Source: AAA044-D11 sp965268555
Lineage (GTDB): Bacteria > Actinomycetota > Actinomycetes > Nanopelagicales > Nanopelagicaceae
Reading direction: 5' to 3'
Length of the DNA: 64,000 nucleotides
NCBI GenBank assembly: GCA_965268555.1
Contig: OZ254174.1
Coordinates: 248,001 to 312,000 of the forward strand
In this document: one piece after another, positions 54,021 to 62,716 of the stretch
Layout of the letters: each line of letters starts with the position of its first letter
Position numbering within the stretch: position 1 is the stretch's first letter
The notes under the pieces: generated by a model
The model's database searches: none
The model's input: only the letters and a program-made list of their open reading frames with translations
What the model was told of the DNA's origin: nothing
Made by a program: the position numbers and the translations under genes

Positions 54021-54033
54021 GCGGAATATCCGC
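54021..54033. promoter_or_regulatory. Palindrome in the tetR-moeZ gap, candidate operator
   Basis: GCGGA (54021-54025), ATA, TCCGC (54029-54033): perfect 5-base arms. A related but less regular GCGAATATGGC lies at 53958-53968. The rest of the 156-base gap holds no gene. Confidence 0.45.
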
Positions 54034-54089
54034 GAAAATTAGGGCGTTGTATGTTGAACCTAGGAATTATTAATTAGAGAAGAGAATCT

Positions 54090-55277
54090 GTGTCCGCCAA
54101 ATTGAAGCCGCTTGTTAGCGAGGGACCAGAACTTACCGTTGATGAAGTTCGTCGCTATAGCCGACATCTCATAATTCCTGACGTTGGAATGAGTGGCCAA
54201 CGCAGATTAATGAACGCCAAAGTTTTATGCGTTGGCGCGGGCGGTCTTGGTTCGCCAGCACTTATGTATCTTGCTGCGGCAGGAGTGGGAACTTTAGGAA
54301 TTGTAGAATTCGATACCGTTGATGAATCAAATTTACAACGCCAGATTATTCATGGCCAATCAGATATTGGTAAAAGCAAAGCTGAAAGCGCTAAAGCTTC
54401 AGTTGCTGAAATCAATCCTTACTTAAATGTTGTTCTTCATGAAACAAGGCTAGATGTCGATAACGTCATGGAGATTTTTTCACAATACGATTTGATCGTA
54501 GATGGAACTGATAATTTTGCAACTAGATATTTAGTAAATGATGCTGCAGTCCTATTAAAGAAGCCTTATGTTTGGGGTTCAATTTATAGATTTGATGGAC
54601 AGGCAAGTGTCTTCTGGGCTGAACATGGACCTTGCTACCGTTGTTTATATCCAGAGCCACCACCACCAGGAATGGTTCCAAGCTGTGCCGAAGGTGGTGT
54701 TCTCGGAGTTCTATGTGCATCTATAGGTTCAATTCAAACTACGGAAGCGATTAAGTTAATTGCTGGTATTGGCGAACCGCTAATTGGTGAGTTGATTGTT
54801 TACGACGCACTTGAAATGGAATATCGCAAAGTTAAAATTCGTAAAGATCCTGCCTGTCCAATCTGCAGTGAAAAGCCAACGCAGACACAACTATTGCCGG
54901 ATTATGAATCTTTCTGCGGGATGCTCTCGGATGGTGCGGCCGAAGCCGCTTCTGGTTCCACAATTGCAGTCACTGAACTGAAGGCGAAGATGGATAGTGG
55001 CGAGAAGTTCATGTTAATTGATGTTCGTGAACCAAATGAATTCGAAATTGTGCGGATTCCCGGCTCAATTTTGATTCCGAAACAGGAGTTCTTAAACGGC
55101 TCTGCGCTTGAGAAAATGCCACAAGATGTCCCAATTATTTTGCATTGCAAATCTGGCGTTAGATCTGCTGAATGTTTAGCAGTTCTAAAGCAAGCTGGTT
55201 TTGCTGATGCCACACATGTTGCAGGCGGCGTTGTTGCTTGGGTAAAACAAATCGAGCCTGCTCTTCCGATTTACTAA
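54090..55277 (+). CDS. moeZ: MoeZ-type adenylyltransferase/sulfurtransferase (ThiF + rhodanese)
   Basis: 395 residues. E1-like ATP loop VGAGGLGSPALMYLAAAGVG (as VGAGGLGSPALMY), the adenylation arginine region NLQRQIIHG, zinc ligands CYRCL and CPIC, then a C-terminal rhodanese with active-site cysteine in LHCKSGVRS (about residues 348-356). Transfers sulfur to ubiquitin-like carriers for molybdopterin, thiamin or CysO-type cysteine synthesis. GTG start behind GAGAAGAG. Confidence 0.93.
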   Translation: MSAKLKPLVSEGPELTVDEVRRYSRHLIIPDVGMSGQRRLMNAKVLCVGAGGLGSPALMYLAAAGVGTLGIVEFDTVDESNLQRQIIHGQSDIGKSKAESAKASVAEINPYLNVVLHETRLDVDNVMEIFSQYDLIVDGTDNFATRYLVNDAAVLLKKPYVWGSIYRFDGQASVFWAEHGPCYRCLYPEPPPPGMVPSCAEGGVLGVLCASIGSIQTTEAIKLIAGIGEPLIGELIVYDALEMEYRKVKIRKDPACPICSEKPTQTQLLPDYESFCGMLSDGAAEAASGSTIAVTELKAKMDSGEKFMLIDVREPNEFEIVRIPGSILIPKQEFLNGSALEKMPQDVPIILHCKSGVRSAECLAVLKQAGFADATHVAGGVVAWVKQIEPALPIY

Positions 55278-55292
55278 AAGTTAGGTTAATAA

Positions 55293-56162
55293 ATGTCTAA
55301 TCGCTCGCTCCTACTTGTTCACGCCCACCCAGATGATGAAACCATCAACAATGGTGCGACCATGGCGAAGTATGCACATGAAGGAGTTCAGGTAACTCTT
55401 GTAACTTGTACAAGAGGGGAAGAAGGCGAAGTTTTAGTTCCAGAGCTCGCAGATCTAGCTAGCTCGAAGAGCGATAAGTTAGGAAAGCATCGCGAAGGTG
55501 AACTCGCTAATGCCATGGCGGCGCTAGGCGTTAGGGATTTTAGATTTCTAGGTGCGCCAGATCGGATTTATCGAGACAGTGGAATGCTTGGTACCGAACC
55601 AAACAATCGCAGTGATGTTTTCTGGCAGGCTGGATTAGATGATGCAGCTTCGTATTTAGTTAAAATTATTCGCGAAGTAAAGCCACAAGTTCTAATTACT
55701 TATGATGAATTTGGGGGATATGGCCACCCGGATCACATTCAGGCGCATAGAGTCGCGATGCGTGCAGCAGAGTTGGCTGGTGATTCAAATTATGGAGCCG
55801 GTGAGGCTTGGAATATTTCAAAAATTTATTGGAACACAATGCCTAAATCAGTTATTCAAGAGGGTATCGACAAGATGAAAGAAATTGGTTCTTCATTCTT
55901 CGGCGCTGAAAGTGCGGATGATCTTCCTTTTGCAAAAGCAGATGAATTTGTAACCACACTCATTGATGGAACGGCATTTATAGATGCAAAGATGGCTGCC
56001 ATGGCGTCTCATCCAACTCAGATTGAACTCGATGGCCCATTCTTTGCGCTTTCAAATAATTTAGGCAATCAAGTTTGGGGACATGAGTATTACACCCTGG
56101 TTAAAGGCGAGAAGAGTAAAAATCTTGATTCCAAAGGCCGCGAGGTAGATCTCTTTGCTTAA
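55293..56162 (+). CDS. mshB: Mycothiol biosynthesis deacetylase MshB
   Basis: 289-residue zinc enzyme. HAHPDDETINNGAT (about 11-24) supplies the metal and catalytic Asp, VTCTRGEEGEV follows, and GGYGHPDHIQAHR has the third ligand. This arrangement matches mycobacterial MshB, which deacetylates GlcNAc-inositol. The gene for the next enzyme, MshC, is not in the window. Overlaps the next gene by 8 bases. Confidence 0.93.
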   Translation: MSNRSLLLVHAHPDDETINNGATMAKYAHEGVQVTLVTCTRGEEGEVLVPELADLASSKSDKLGKHREGELANAMAALGVRDFRFLGAPDRIYRDSGMLGTEPNNRSDVFWQAGLDDAASYLVKIIREVKPQVLITYDEFGGYGHPDHIQAHRVAMRAAELAGDSNYGAGEAWNISKIYWNTMPKSVIQEGIDKMKEIGSSFFGAESADDLPFAKADEFVTTLIDGTAFIDAKMAAMASHPTQIELDGPFFALSNNLGNQVWGHEYYTLVKGEKSKNLDSKGREVDLFA

Positions 56163-56469
56163 GATTGTGGGCTCGCTCTTCCTGGGAACCCTTGTCGGAT
56201 TCATTGGTGTTGTTCTTCACAATGCGCTGCATCCAGTAGGAATTATTTTGGCACTTATCACAACGGCAATTGGAATTATTTTGTCAGGCCAATTATTCGG
56301 AGCTAGAAAATTTAAAATCATTACTGCATTGGCTTGGCTCGCAGTCGCACTTCGCGCCGGTTCTTATGGCCAGAGCCATGAAATACTGATCATTTCTAAT
56401 TCCTATGGAAATATTTTCTTACTGGGCGGTTTACTAATAGCAACTATTTTTGCAACAAAGAAAGTTTAA
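56155..56469 (+). CDS. Small membrane protein, DUF6113-like
   Basis: 104 residues, four hydrophobic segments (IVGSLFLGTLVGFIGVVLHN, as LFLGTLVGFIGVV; VGIILALITTAIGIIL; LAWLAVAL; IFLLGGLLIATIF). Its place directly behind mshB is typical of the actinobacterial DUF6113 family. TTG 56155 overlaps the mshB stop by 8 bases. The stop shares TTAA with the convergent cysS stop. Confidence 0.75.
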   Translation: MLKIVGSLFLGTLVGFIGVVLHNALHPVGIILALITTAIGIILSGQLFGARKFKIITALAWLAVALRAGSYGQSHEILIISNSYGNIFLLGGLLIATIFATKKV

Positions 56470-57875
56470 ATCCAATCCCATTCTTGTCCGCCAGGAGTAT
56501 CTTTAACCAAGATTCCTAATTTCGCCATCTGATCTCGCAGCTCATCACTTTTCGCAAAATCTTTTGCAAGCCGAGCGCCTTTGCGCTCCTCAAGTAATTC
56601 AAGTAAATCTTTACTTAATTCTGCCTTGGCTACTGGACCCCGTGAAATATCCAAGCCGTAAATGCGATCCATAACTTCGAAGCAGGCAGCTTTTGTTGCA
56701 CCGGTAATCAATTCATCCTTCTCAAGTTTGCGAAGTTGTTGGAGAGCTCGGGGAGTATCTAAATCGCTTTGAATATCTGAAAGTGAGCCTTCGGTGAAAT
56801 CATTTAGGAATCTTTCATCAAGATCGCCATCATCCAACCAGTTCACGTATTTACTACGCCAACGATCGAGAGTTACATCAGCGGCTTTTAAGGAATCCCA
56901 AGTTAAATCCATCTGACTTCGATATCTATTCTCTAAAAAGCAGAGTCGAAGAGCTAATGGATCTAATCCTTTAGCAATAACATCAGAGAGCAGCACCACA
57001 TTTCCTGCGCTCTTTGACATCTTTCGCCCTTCAAATAACAGATGTTCACCATGAACCCAGTTTTCAACTACTTCATATCCTGCCGCAGCATTTGATTGCG
57101 CTCGTTCGTTCTCATGATGTGGAAAGCGAAGATCGATTCCACCTAGGTGTAAATCAACGTTACCTTCGAGGAAATGCAGCGACATCGCAGAACATTCAAT
57201 GTGCCAACCTGGAAAACCTGGCCCCCAAGGCGAATCCCAAATCATCTGAGTGCGATCGCCCGCAGCTTTCCAAAGCGCCCAGTCAGCATGGAATTTCTTT
57301 GCGCCGTCATCAACGTATTCGTACCGGTGCCCAGGCTTTAGTGAGTCAAGACGATTGCCAGAAATTTCACCATAACCAGCGAAACTTTCTGCCGCGAAAT
57401 AAACACAGCCATCACTTCCAACATATGCGTAATTGTTTGTAATTAAATTTGCAATCAAATCCAACATCAATTCGATAGTTTCACTCGCTCGTGGATATTT
57501 TGCAGCTGGAATTACATTTAGTCCAGCTAAATCTTGGTGGAAGTTGGCCTCATATTTACGGGCAATATCAAAGGGATCTATGGCTTCAGTTTTAGACTGC
57601 GCCAACATCTTGTCTTCACCAATTTCATTGCCATCAAAATCTTCACCCATGTGCCCTACATCCGTGATGTTTTGGATTAAGTTTGTAGCAACTCCAGAGA
57701 AGGACAAGGTTCGTGTTATCAAATCACCAAGTAGAAATGTTCGAAGGTTTCCAACATGCGCATCACGATAAACAGTTGGACCACAGCAGTAGATTTGAAC
57801 TTCAAAGCCATTTTTTGCGCAGACCTCTTTTAACTCGCGCTCTTTGGTATCGAATATAAATAGGCCAGTATTCAT
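56466..57875 (-). CDS. cysS: Cysteinyl-tRNA synthetase
   Basis: 469 residues, class I. HIGH-like motif DAHVGNLRT after CGPTVYR, zinc ligands in CGPT, HIECSAM and HHENE, KMSKS in GRKMSKSAGN, and the anticodon-binding C-terminus ending LRDQMAKLGILVKDTPGG (as LRDQMAKLGILVKD). The C-terminal domain and length argue for CysRS rather than MshC, which shares the fold. ATG 57875 overlaps the stop of the SH3-like gene (ATGA). Confidence 0.95.
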   Translation of the reverse strand: MNTGLFIFDTKERELKEVCAKNGFEVQIYCCGPTVYRDAHVGNLRTFLLGDLITRTLSFSGVATNLIQNITDVGHMGEDFDGNEIGEDKMLAQSKTEAIDPFDIARKYEANFHQDLAGLNVIPAAKYPRASETIELMLDLIANLITNNYAYVGSDGCVYFAAESFAGYGEISGNRLDSLKPGHRYEYVDDGAKKFHADWALWKAAGDRTQMIWDSPWGPGFPGWHIECSAMSLHFLEGNVDLHLGGIDLRFPHHENERAQSNAAAGYEVVENWVHGEHLLFEGRKMSKSAGNVVLLSDVIAKGLDPLALRLCFLENRYRSQMDLTWDSLKAADVTLDRWRSKYVNWLDDGDLDERFLNDFTEGSLSDIQSDLDTPRALQQLRKLEKDELITGATKAACFEVMDRIYGLDISRGPVAKAELSKDLLELLEERKGARLAKDFAKSDELRDQMAKLGILVKDTPGGQEWDWI

Positions 57876-58063
57876 TTCTCAACAACAACTTTCCAGAGTG
57901 CGATTTCGGCAGGGTCAAACTTCTTTAAAGTGCCATCCTTCTTGCGAACTGCATCGATCTCCTCTAAGACACCAAGCAAATCTCGGAAGCCGCCTTCGGG
58001 GTCGTGCAAGCGAATTGTTACCCGTTTTCCAATCTCGCTGATAGAAGGAGTGGGATTTCCCAT
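57872..58063 (-). CDS. Stand-alone small SH3-like domain protein (Rv0428c N-terminal type)
   Basis: 63 residues. The pattern GKRVTIRLHDPEGGFRDLLGVLEEI (as RVTIRLHDPEGGFRDLLG) and KKDGTLKKFDPAEIALWKVV (as KKDGTLKKFDPAEIAL) resembles the N-terminal SH3-like module of actinobacterial GNAT proteins such as Rv0428c, here without any acetyltransferase. ATG 58063 has GGGGGAG 8 bases upstream and is preferred over ATG 58087, which lacks a site. It precedes cysS and is divergent from fdxA. Confidence 0.6.
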   Translation of the reverse strand: MGNPTPSISEIGKRVTIRLHDPEGGFRDLLGVLEEIDAVRKKDGTLKKFDPAEIALWKVVVEK

Positions 58064-58170
58064 ATTTAAAGCTCCCCCTTCACTCATTTCAATACTTAAT
58101 ATTTCGTACTATTCGCTATCCTAGGCTCATTAGTTCACATGACTAGCTAGCCCGTTAGGAAGGTAACCAA

Positions 58171-58491
58171 GTGACATACATAATTGCAGAACCTTGTGTA
58201 GATGTTAAGGATAAATCTTGTATCGAGGAATGTCCTGTTGATTGCATTTACGAGGGTGGCCGCATGCTCTATATCCAGCCAGATGAGTGTGTTGATTGCG
58301 GAGCTTGCGAACCAGTATGTCCAGTTGAAGCCATCTACTATGAAGATGATGTGCCTTCACAATGGAAAGAATTTGGAAAGGCTAATAGCGAATTCTTCGT
58401 TGAGATTGGATCACCTGGCGGCGCAAATAAAGTTGGCGCAACCGGAACCGATCACTCAATAGTTAAAGCCCTTCCGCCAAAAGCCGAGTAA
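58171..58491 (+). CDS. fdxA: Ferredoxin (7Fe-8S type)
   Basis: 106 residues. N-terminal cluster ligands in CVDVKDKSCIEECPVDC (as CIEECPVDC, where the usual second cysteine pattern is altered toward a 3Fe-4S site) and second cluster CVDCGACEPVCPVEAI (as CVDCGACEPVCP). Electron carrier. GTG 58171 with AGGAAGG just upstream. dapC follows 10 bases after the stop. Confidence 0.93.
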   Translation: MTYIIAEPCVDVKDKSCIEECPVDCIYEGGRMLYIQPDECVDCGACEPVCPVEAIYYEDDVPSQWKEFGKANSEFFVEIGSPGGANKVGATGTDHSIVKALPPKAE

Positions 58492-58501
58492 GTAGATTGC
58501 C

Positions 58502-59569
58502 CTGAAGCTTCCTGATTTTCCGTGGGATGCGCTGGCGCCATTTAGTTCCCGTGCATCTAAACATTCTGGTGGTTTAATTGATTTATCCCAAGGAACACCA
58601 GTCGATCCAACTCCAGAATTTATTCAAGCCGCACTACGAGATTCTTCTAACGCCCCAAGCTATCCAGTAACTATTGGAACTCCAGAGTTGCGTGCTGCAA
58701 TGCGAAACTGGGCAGAAAAAATTCTAGGCGCGAGTGGTGAATTCGATGTTCTCCCAACCATTGGTTCAAAAGAACTTGTTGCTTGGTTGCCCTCAATCTT
58801 GCGCGCTAAAACTGTGCTCTATCCAAAAATTGCATATCCAACATATTTAGTTGGTTCGATGATCCATGGCAGTGAAGCAATTGCTGTTGACATTGATGCA
58901 GCTACTTGGCCAAAGAGCGATGTCGCTTGGATTAATTCGCCATCAAACCCAACCGGACGAGTTCATAGCGAGGATGAATTAACCGCCGCAATTGCCTATG
59001 CTCGCAAAAACAATTCCTTAGTTGTAAGCGATGAGTGTTATATAAGTTTTCCAGCAACCGGCCCTGCGCCAGTTTCAATTCTTAAATTGGCTGCGGGAAA
59101 TAATAAGAATTTGCTTGCAGTGCATTCGATGTCGAAGCGATCTAATCTTGCGGGCTATCGCGCAGGTTTAATTGTTGGTGACTCCGAAATAATCTCGCAG
59201 ATTCGCGAAGTTAGAAAACATGCTGGAATGATGGTGCCACTTCCAATTCAGAGAGCAATGACTGCCGCGCTTGGAGATGAAGTTCATGTCTCCGAGCAGG
59301 CTAAGCGTTATGCCAAACGTCGTGAATCATTGAGCGCCGCGCTTGTTAAAGCTGGATTCAAAATAGATTTCTCTAGCGCTGGTTTATATATCTGGTGCAC
59401 GCGAAATGAGGATAGTTGGGATTCAGTTTCGTGGCTTGCTGATCTGGGAATTTTGGCAACCCCTGGAATCTTTTATGGGGAAGCTGGGCGTCAACATATT
59501 CGTATTGCAATGACCGCGACAGAATCGCAGATTGCCGATGCTGCAGACCGTATCTTGAAGAACATTTAA
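58502..59569 (+). CDS. dapC: N-succinyldiaminopimelate aminotransferase DapC, non-canonical start codon
   Basis: 355 residues, fold-type I PLP enzyme of lysine/DAP synthesis. The N-terminus reads LKLPDFPWDALAPF and later IDLSQGTPVDPTPE and SYPVTIGTPELR, matching actinobacterial DapC from its first residues; the PLP lysine is in SMSKRSNLAGYRAG. No ATG, GTG or TTG occurs in frame between the stop at 58493 and TTG 58688, which would delete 62 conserved residues. The start must be CTG 58502 (or ATT 58496). It sits right behind fdxA, so translation may be coupled. Confidence 0.85.
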   Translation: MKLPDFPWDALAPFSSRASKHSGGLIDLSQGTPVDPTPEFIQAALRDSSNAPSYPVTIGTPELRAAMRNWAEKILGASGEFDVLPTIGSKELVAWLPSILRAKTVLYPKIAYPTYLVGSMIHGSEAIAVDIDAATWPKSDVAWINSPSNPTGRVHSEDELTAAIAYARKNNSLVVSDECYISFPATGPAPVSILKLAAGNNKNLLAVHSMSKRSNLAGYRAGLIVGDSEIISQIREVRKHAGMMVPLPIQRAMTAALGDEVHVSEQAKRYAKRRESLSAALVKAGFKIDFSSAGLYIWCTRNEDSWDSVSWLADLGILATPGIFYGEAGRQHIRIAMTATESQIADAADRILKNI

Positions 59570-59570
59570 C

Positions 59571-60758
59571 GTGGCAACCGAATTAGAGAGCGCACTAGAT
59601 AGCGCAGCCAAGTTAGCTTTGGATTCTAAAACTCTGGTTCGAATTGTCTTATCGGGACGCCGGAGAAATATGAGCGTTCCATTCGAACGGATTGATATTC
59701 GCCCAGTCCTATTAAAAGATGAAATTAACTTTCAGGTTATGCAGAACGATGGCCGTATTACTACCACGAAAAATATTTCACCAAATGAATTCAATCCTCG
59801 CCAATACTTGGAGATGGGTTACGCGAATATTTTGGTCGAGCACACAAGTGGGGCGCTTTCGATTCGAATTACCAAGAAGGGCGAGGCTCAGGTTCACGAA
59901 GAGAAAGGTGCGCGCGAGCAGAATCTAGAACACGATCGCAAGAAGGTTCGATTATTAGATTTTGCAGATCCATTCCTGATTGAAGTTGGCATAAGTGATG
60001 CGAATGGCAAAGTTAAGCCAACTCGAGCCGATAAGTATTTACAGGTGGAAGAGTTTCTTCGCTTACTTGTTCCGACACTAAATTCTGCAATAGCTGCAAA
60101 ACAGATATCTGAGCCAACTACTTCAAAACCCCTTGTAATTGCCGATCTAGGTTGTGGAAATGCATATCTAACTTTTGCAGTCCATCAATACTTAAAGAGT
60201 ATGAATATTCCAGTCCAAGTCATTGGAATTGATATCAGGCCAGAATCTTTGAAACGAAATACTGAAATTGCTAAAAAGTTGGGGATTTCTAAATCTATTG
60301 AATTTAAAGCTGAAGCAATCGATCAAACCTCGCTTACATCTTGCGATATTGCGATCGCCCTGCATGCCTGCGATACCGCAACTGATGATGCGATTGCATG
60401 GGCAGTTAATGGGGGAGCAAAGTTATTGCTAGTGGCACCTTGCTGCCAGCATGATTTACAAACTCAAATGAGCCAAGTTCCAGAACCGTGGAACATTCTT
60501 ACCAAACACGGTTTAATCAAAGAGCGCCTTGGCGATTTAATGACCGACTCTTTGCGAGCACAAATATTGAAGCTCAAGGGTTATCGCACCGAGATAATTG
60601 AATTCATTGGGGGCGAACATACGCCTCGAAATATAATGATTCGAGCAGTGCTTACAAATGCCAAGCCAACTTCTGATGATCTAGCCACTTACAAAAAGAT
60701 GTTAAGCGATTGGAAAATTGATCCAGCCTTAGCTTCGCGCGTAAATATTAACGAATAA
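59571..60758 (+). CDS. Class I SAM-dependent methyltransferase
   Basis: 395 residues. N-terminal ~165 residues of unknown fold (RIVLSGRRRNMSVPFERI, as SGRRRNMSVPF), then a Rossmann methyltransferase with VIADLGCGNAYLTFAVHQ (as IADLGCGNAYLTF), DIRPESLKR, ALHACDTATD and a PCCQHDLQ motif (about 287-294) as in RNA/GSTCD-like methyltransferases. Probably an RNA modifier. GTG start one base after dapC. Its 3' end overlaps the convergent UxaA-like gene by 11 bases. Confidence 0.8.
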   Translation: MATELESALDSAAKLALDSKTLVRIVLSGRRRNMSVPFERIDIRPVLLKDEINFQVMQNDGRITTTKNISPNEFNPRQYLEMGYANILVEHTSGALSIRITKKGEAQVHEEKGAREQNLEHDRKKVRLLDFADPFLIEVGISDANGKVKPTRADKYLQVEEFLRLLVPTLNSAIAAKQISEPTTSKPLVIADLGCGNAYLTFAVHQYLKSMNIPVQVIGIDIRPESLKRNTEIAKKLGISKSIEFKAEAIDQTSLTSCDIAIALHACDTATDDAIAWAVNGGAKLLLVAPCCQHDLQTQMSQVPEPWNILTKHGLIKERLGDLMTDSLRAQILKLKGYRTEIIEFIGGEHTPRNIMIRAVLTNAKPTSDDLATYKKMLSDWKIDPALASRVNINE

Positions 60759-61911
60759 CGGTGTTGTACATCCGCGAGAGTGAAAACTCGTGATGCAAAC
60801 CTTTCTCCGCCTTAGTCTCTTTGCCATTTGCAACTTCAAGAATTAAATCAAATAACTCGCCACCAACCTCGGCCAAAGTCTTTAGGCCATCTGCGATTGT
60901 TCCGGCATTTAAATCAATTAAATCTGGAATTGCATTTGCCATCGTGCTATTTGTAGCGACTTTAATAGTTGGAACAATTGCAGAGCCAGTTGGTGTTCCG
61001 CGGCCGGTGGTGAAAACAATAATGTTGATGCCGCCAGCGCCAAATCCAGTTAGTTGTTCAGTGTCATGTCCTGGCGTATCCATAAAGTAAAGACCAGAAT
61101 TCGGAACTTGATCTGCGTACTCAAGTACACCCGAGAATTGCGCGCTTCCGGCTTTCTTTGCCGCGCCAAGTGATTTCTCTTCTAGTGTTGTTAGTCCACC
61201 TTCGATATTTCCTCGTGATGGTTGAGCACCACGCATATCGATTCCCTCATAATTTATAGAACGCTCATACCTTGCAACAGTTTCAATTATCTGCGCACCG
61301 ATCTCCGGGGTAATCGCACGTGCGGCGAGAAGATGTTCAGCACCAAGAATTTCAGTTGTTTCACCGAGAACAGATGCTGAACCAAGTTCCACTAAGCGAT
61401 CACTTGCAACACCCAGTGCGGGATTAGCCGTGATACCAGAGAGCGCATCGGAACCACCACATTCTTGGCCGAGAATAATTGCGTTCCAAGGTGCGCTAAC
61501 CCGGTTCTGTAATCTCGACTCTTTAACCAGCGAATTGGCCATTTGTAGTCCGATATCTGCAATCTTCGCCATCGAGCCAAACTCTGCGACATTCAATACT
61601 TCGGCTCGAGCTAAACCAATTTTCTTAGCGAGTTCAATTATTGCTAGTTCATTTGGAGTTCCGATAGTAAGAAAAACTGTTGCAAAGTTATTTGGGTTCG
61701 CTGCGAAGCCGGAAATTGTCTTAACTATGCGATCAAAATCGCCATCAACTTCACCAGACCAGTCATGGCTTACAGCGACGGCTCCGATGGATCCATCTGC
61801 AATCTTTCTTGCAGTTGCACAGAGCGCCGAATGCAATGGAAGAACTAAGACGTGGTTTCGAAGTCCCCATCGACCATCGGTTCTCGCAAATGCATTTAAC
61901 TTGTCAGACAC
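60748..61911 (-). CDS. UxaA/GarD-type dehydratase C-terminal domain protein, long paralogue
   Basis: 387 residues. Full-length match to the large domain of altronate/galactarate dehydratases: GRWGLRNHVLVLP, the ECGGSDALSG motif (150-159), FTTGRGTPTGSAIVPTIKVA (as TTGRGTPTGSAIVP), and DLNAGTIADG. At the places where the family and its sister gene have HGCG and GLGCE it reads SHDWSGE (48-54) and TIGTPNE (82-88), so those cysteine motifs are gone. GTG 61911 gives an 8-base overlap with the upstream paralogue (GTGTCTGA); ATG 61923 would add four residues. Substrate unknown. Confidence 0.82.
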   Translation of the reverse strand: MSDKLNAFARTDGRWGLRNHVLVLPLHSALCATARKIADGSIGAVAVSHDWSGEVDGDFDRIVKTISGFAANPNNFATVFLTIGTPNELAIIELAKKIGLARAEVLNVAEFGSMAKIADIGLQMANSLVKESRLQNRVSAPWNAIILGQECGGSDALSGITANPALGVASDRLVELGSASVLGETTEILGAEHLLAARAITPEIGAQIIETVARYERSINYEGIDMRGAQPSRGNIEGGLTTLEEKSLGAAKKAGSAQFSGVLEYADQVPNSGLYFMDTPGHDTEQLTGFGAGGINIIVFTTGRGTPTGSAIVPTIKVATNSTMANAIPDLIDLNAGTIADGLKTLAEVGGELFDLILEVANGKETKAEKGLHHEFSLSRMYNTVIR

Positions 61912-62716
61912 TTCGCACCTCACGAGCTGCGATTATTTCGCCCGAACCAATCGCTTCAACTTTAGTTAGCTCGCCATTAACTACTTCGTAAATCTTTGCC
62001 ATTATTTCCTCGGCACTTGCCTGAGGTTCTAAATCAAAATCTTTTGAAATTGCTAAGTGAAGAGGCGACCCACTTGAAACATTGATTGTTGGAATCAAAG
62101 GAAAGCCAGATGGTGGCTGATTTGGATCAGGGAAGGAGAGGATGACATGTGCTCCAGCCTCCATTAAATCGGAGAAGTTTAGTCCAGAATTTTTATGCGA
62201 AGCTGCAACCGTAATATCAACCCCAACTTCGGTAAGTGCAGCAACAATTTCATCGACTTTGAAATCGTCATTTGAGAGATCAATGCCAAGATGTAAGCGA
62301 GGCAAGACCGTGGCGGCACTTGGAAAATCTCGAATCAATTCCATGGCTGCAGAAATTCCAGAGCTAACCGTTCCAGCCACACCACCACTATCTTGAGTTA
62401 CTAAATAATTTGTGGATTCATTCTTCGATAACAACTTTTCTGCGAGCTCACTGCCTTGCAGGGTTTCGCAACCAAGGCCAACAATTAGCGTAGAACTAAC
62501 ATTTGGATGGTTCGCCAGCGATGCGAAGTAGTCAGTGATTCGACCGACATCGTTTCCAATGAAGCCACATCCATGTTGATGGGCAAAAGTTACGGCGCCA
62601 ACTTCACGCGCGATTCGACTTGATACTCGGGTAGAACAAACCACTGAAGGCAGAATTAATTGGTGATTTCGAATTCCAACTCCACGATTACCGTGGTCAA
62701 AACCTTTCATGCTCAT
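61904..62716 (-). CDS. UxaA/GarD-type dehydratase domain protein, short paralogue
   Basis: 270 residues. It starts like the other UxaA domain (RGVGIRNHQLILPSVVCSTR, as GVGIRNHQLILP) and keeps HGCG (48-51) and GLGCE (80-84). Where the long paralogue has ECGGSD this one reads LGIDLSND (143-150), and the middle part is shortened by roughly 100 residues before FPLIPTINVSSGSPLHLAI (as GFPLIPTINVSS). ATG 62716 overlaps the SAF gene stop (ATGA). Confidence 0.78.
   Translation of the reverse strand: MSMKGFDHGNRGVGIRNHQLILPSVVCSTRVSSRIAREVGAVTFAHQHGCGFIGNDVGRITDYFASLANHPNVSSTLIVGLGCETLQGSELAEKLLSKNESTNYLVTQDSGGVAGTVSSGISAAMELIRDFPSAATVLPRLHLGIDLSNDDFKVDEIVAALTEVGVDITVAASHKNSGLNFSDLMEAGAHVILSFPDPNQPPSGFPLIPTINVSSGSPLHLAISKDFDLEPQASAEEIMAKIYEVVNGELTKVEAIGSGEIIAAREVRSV

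Noticed and set aside
56466..57875. MshC (mycothiol ligase) instead of CysRS
   Set aside because: The protein has the long C-terminal anticodon-binding region and length of CysRS; MshC is shorter.
58480..58510. Frameshifted fusion of ferredoxin with DapC
   Set aside because: A TAG at 58493 blocks the DapC frame before any shared region, and both proteins have their own complete ends.
61904..61923. Single UxaA gene broken by a frameshift into two
   Set aside because: Both proteins begin with the same N-terminal UxaA pattern (GLRNH and GIRNH), so they are paralogues rather than halves.
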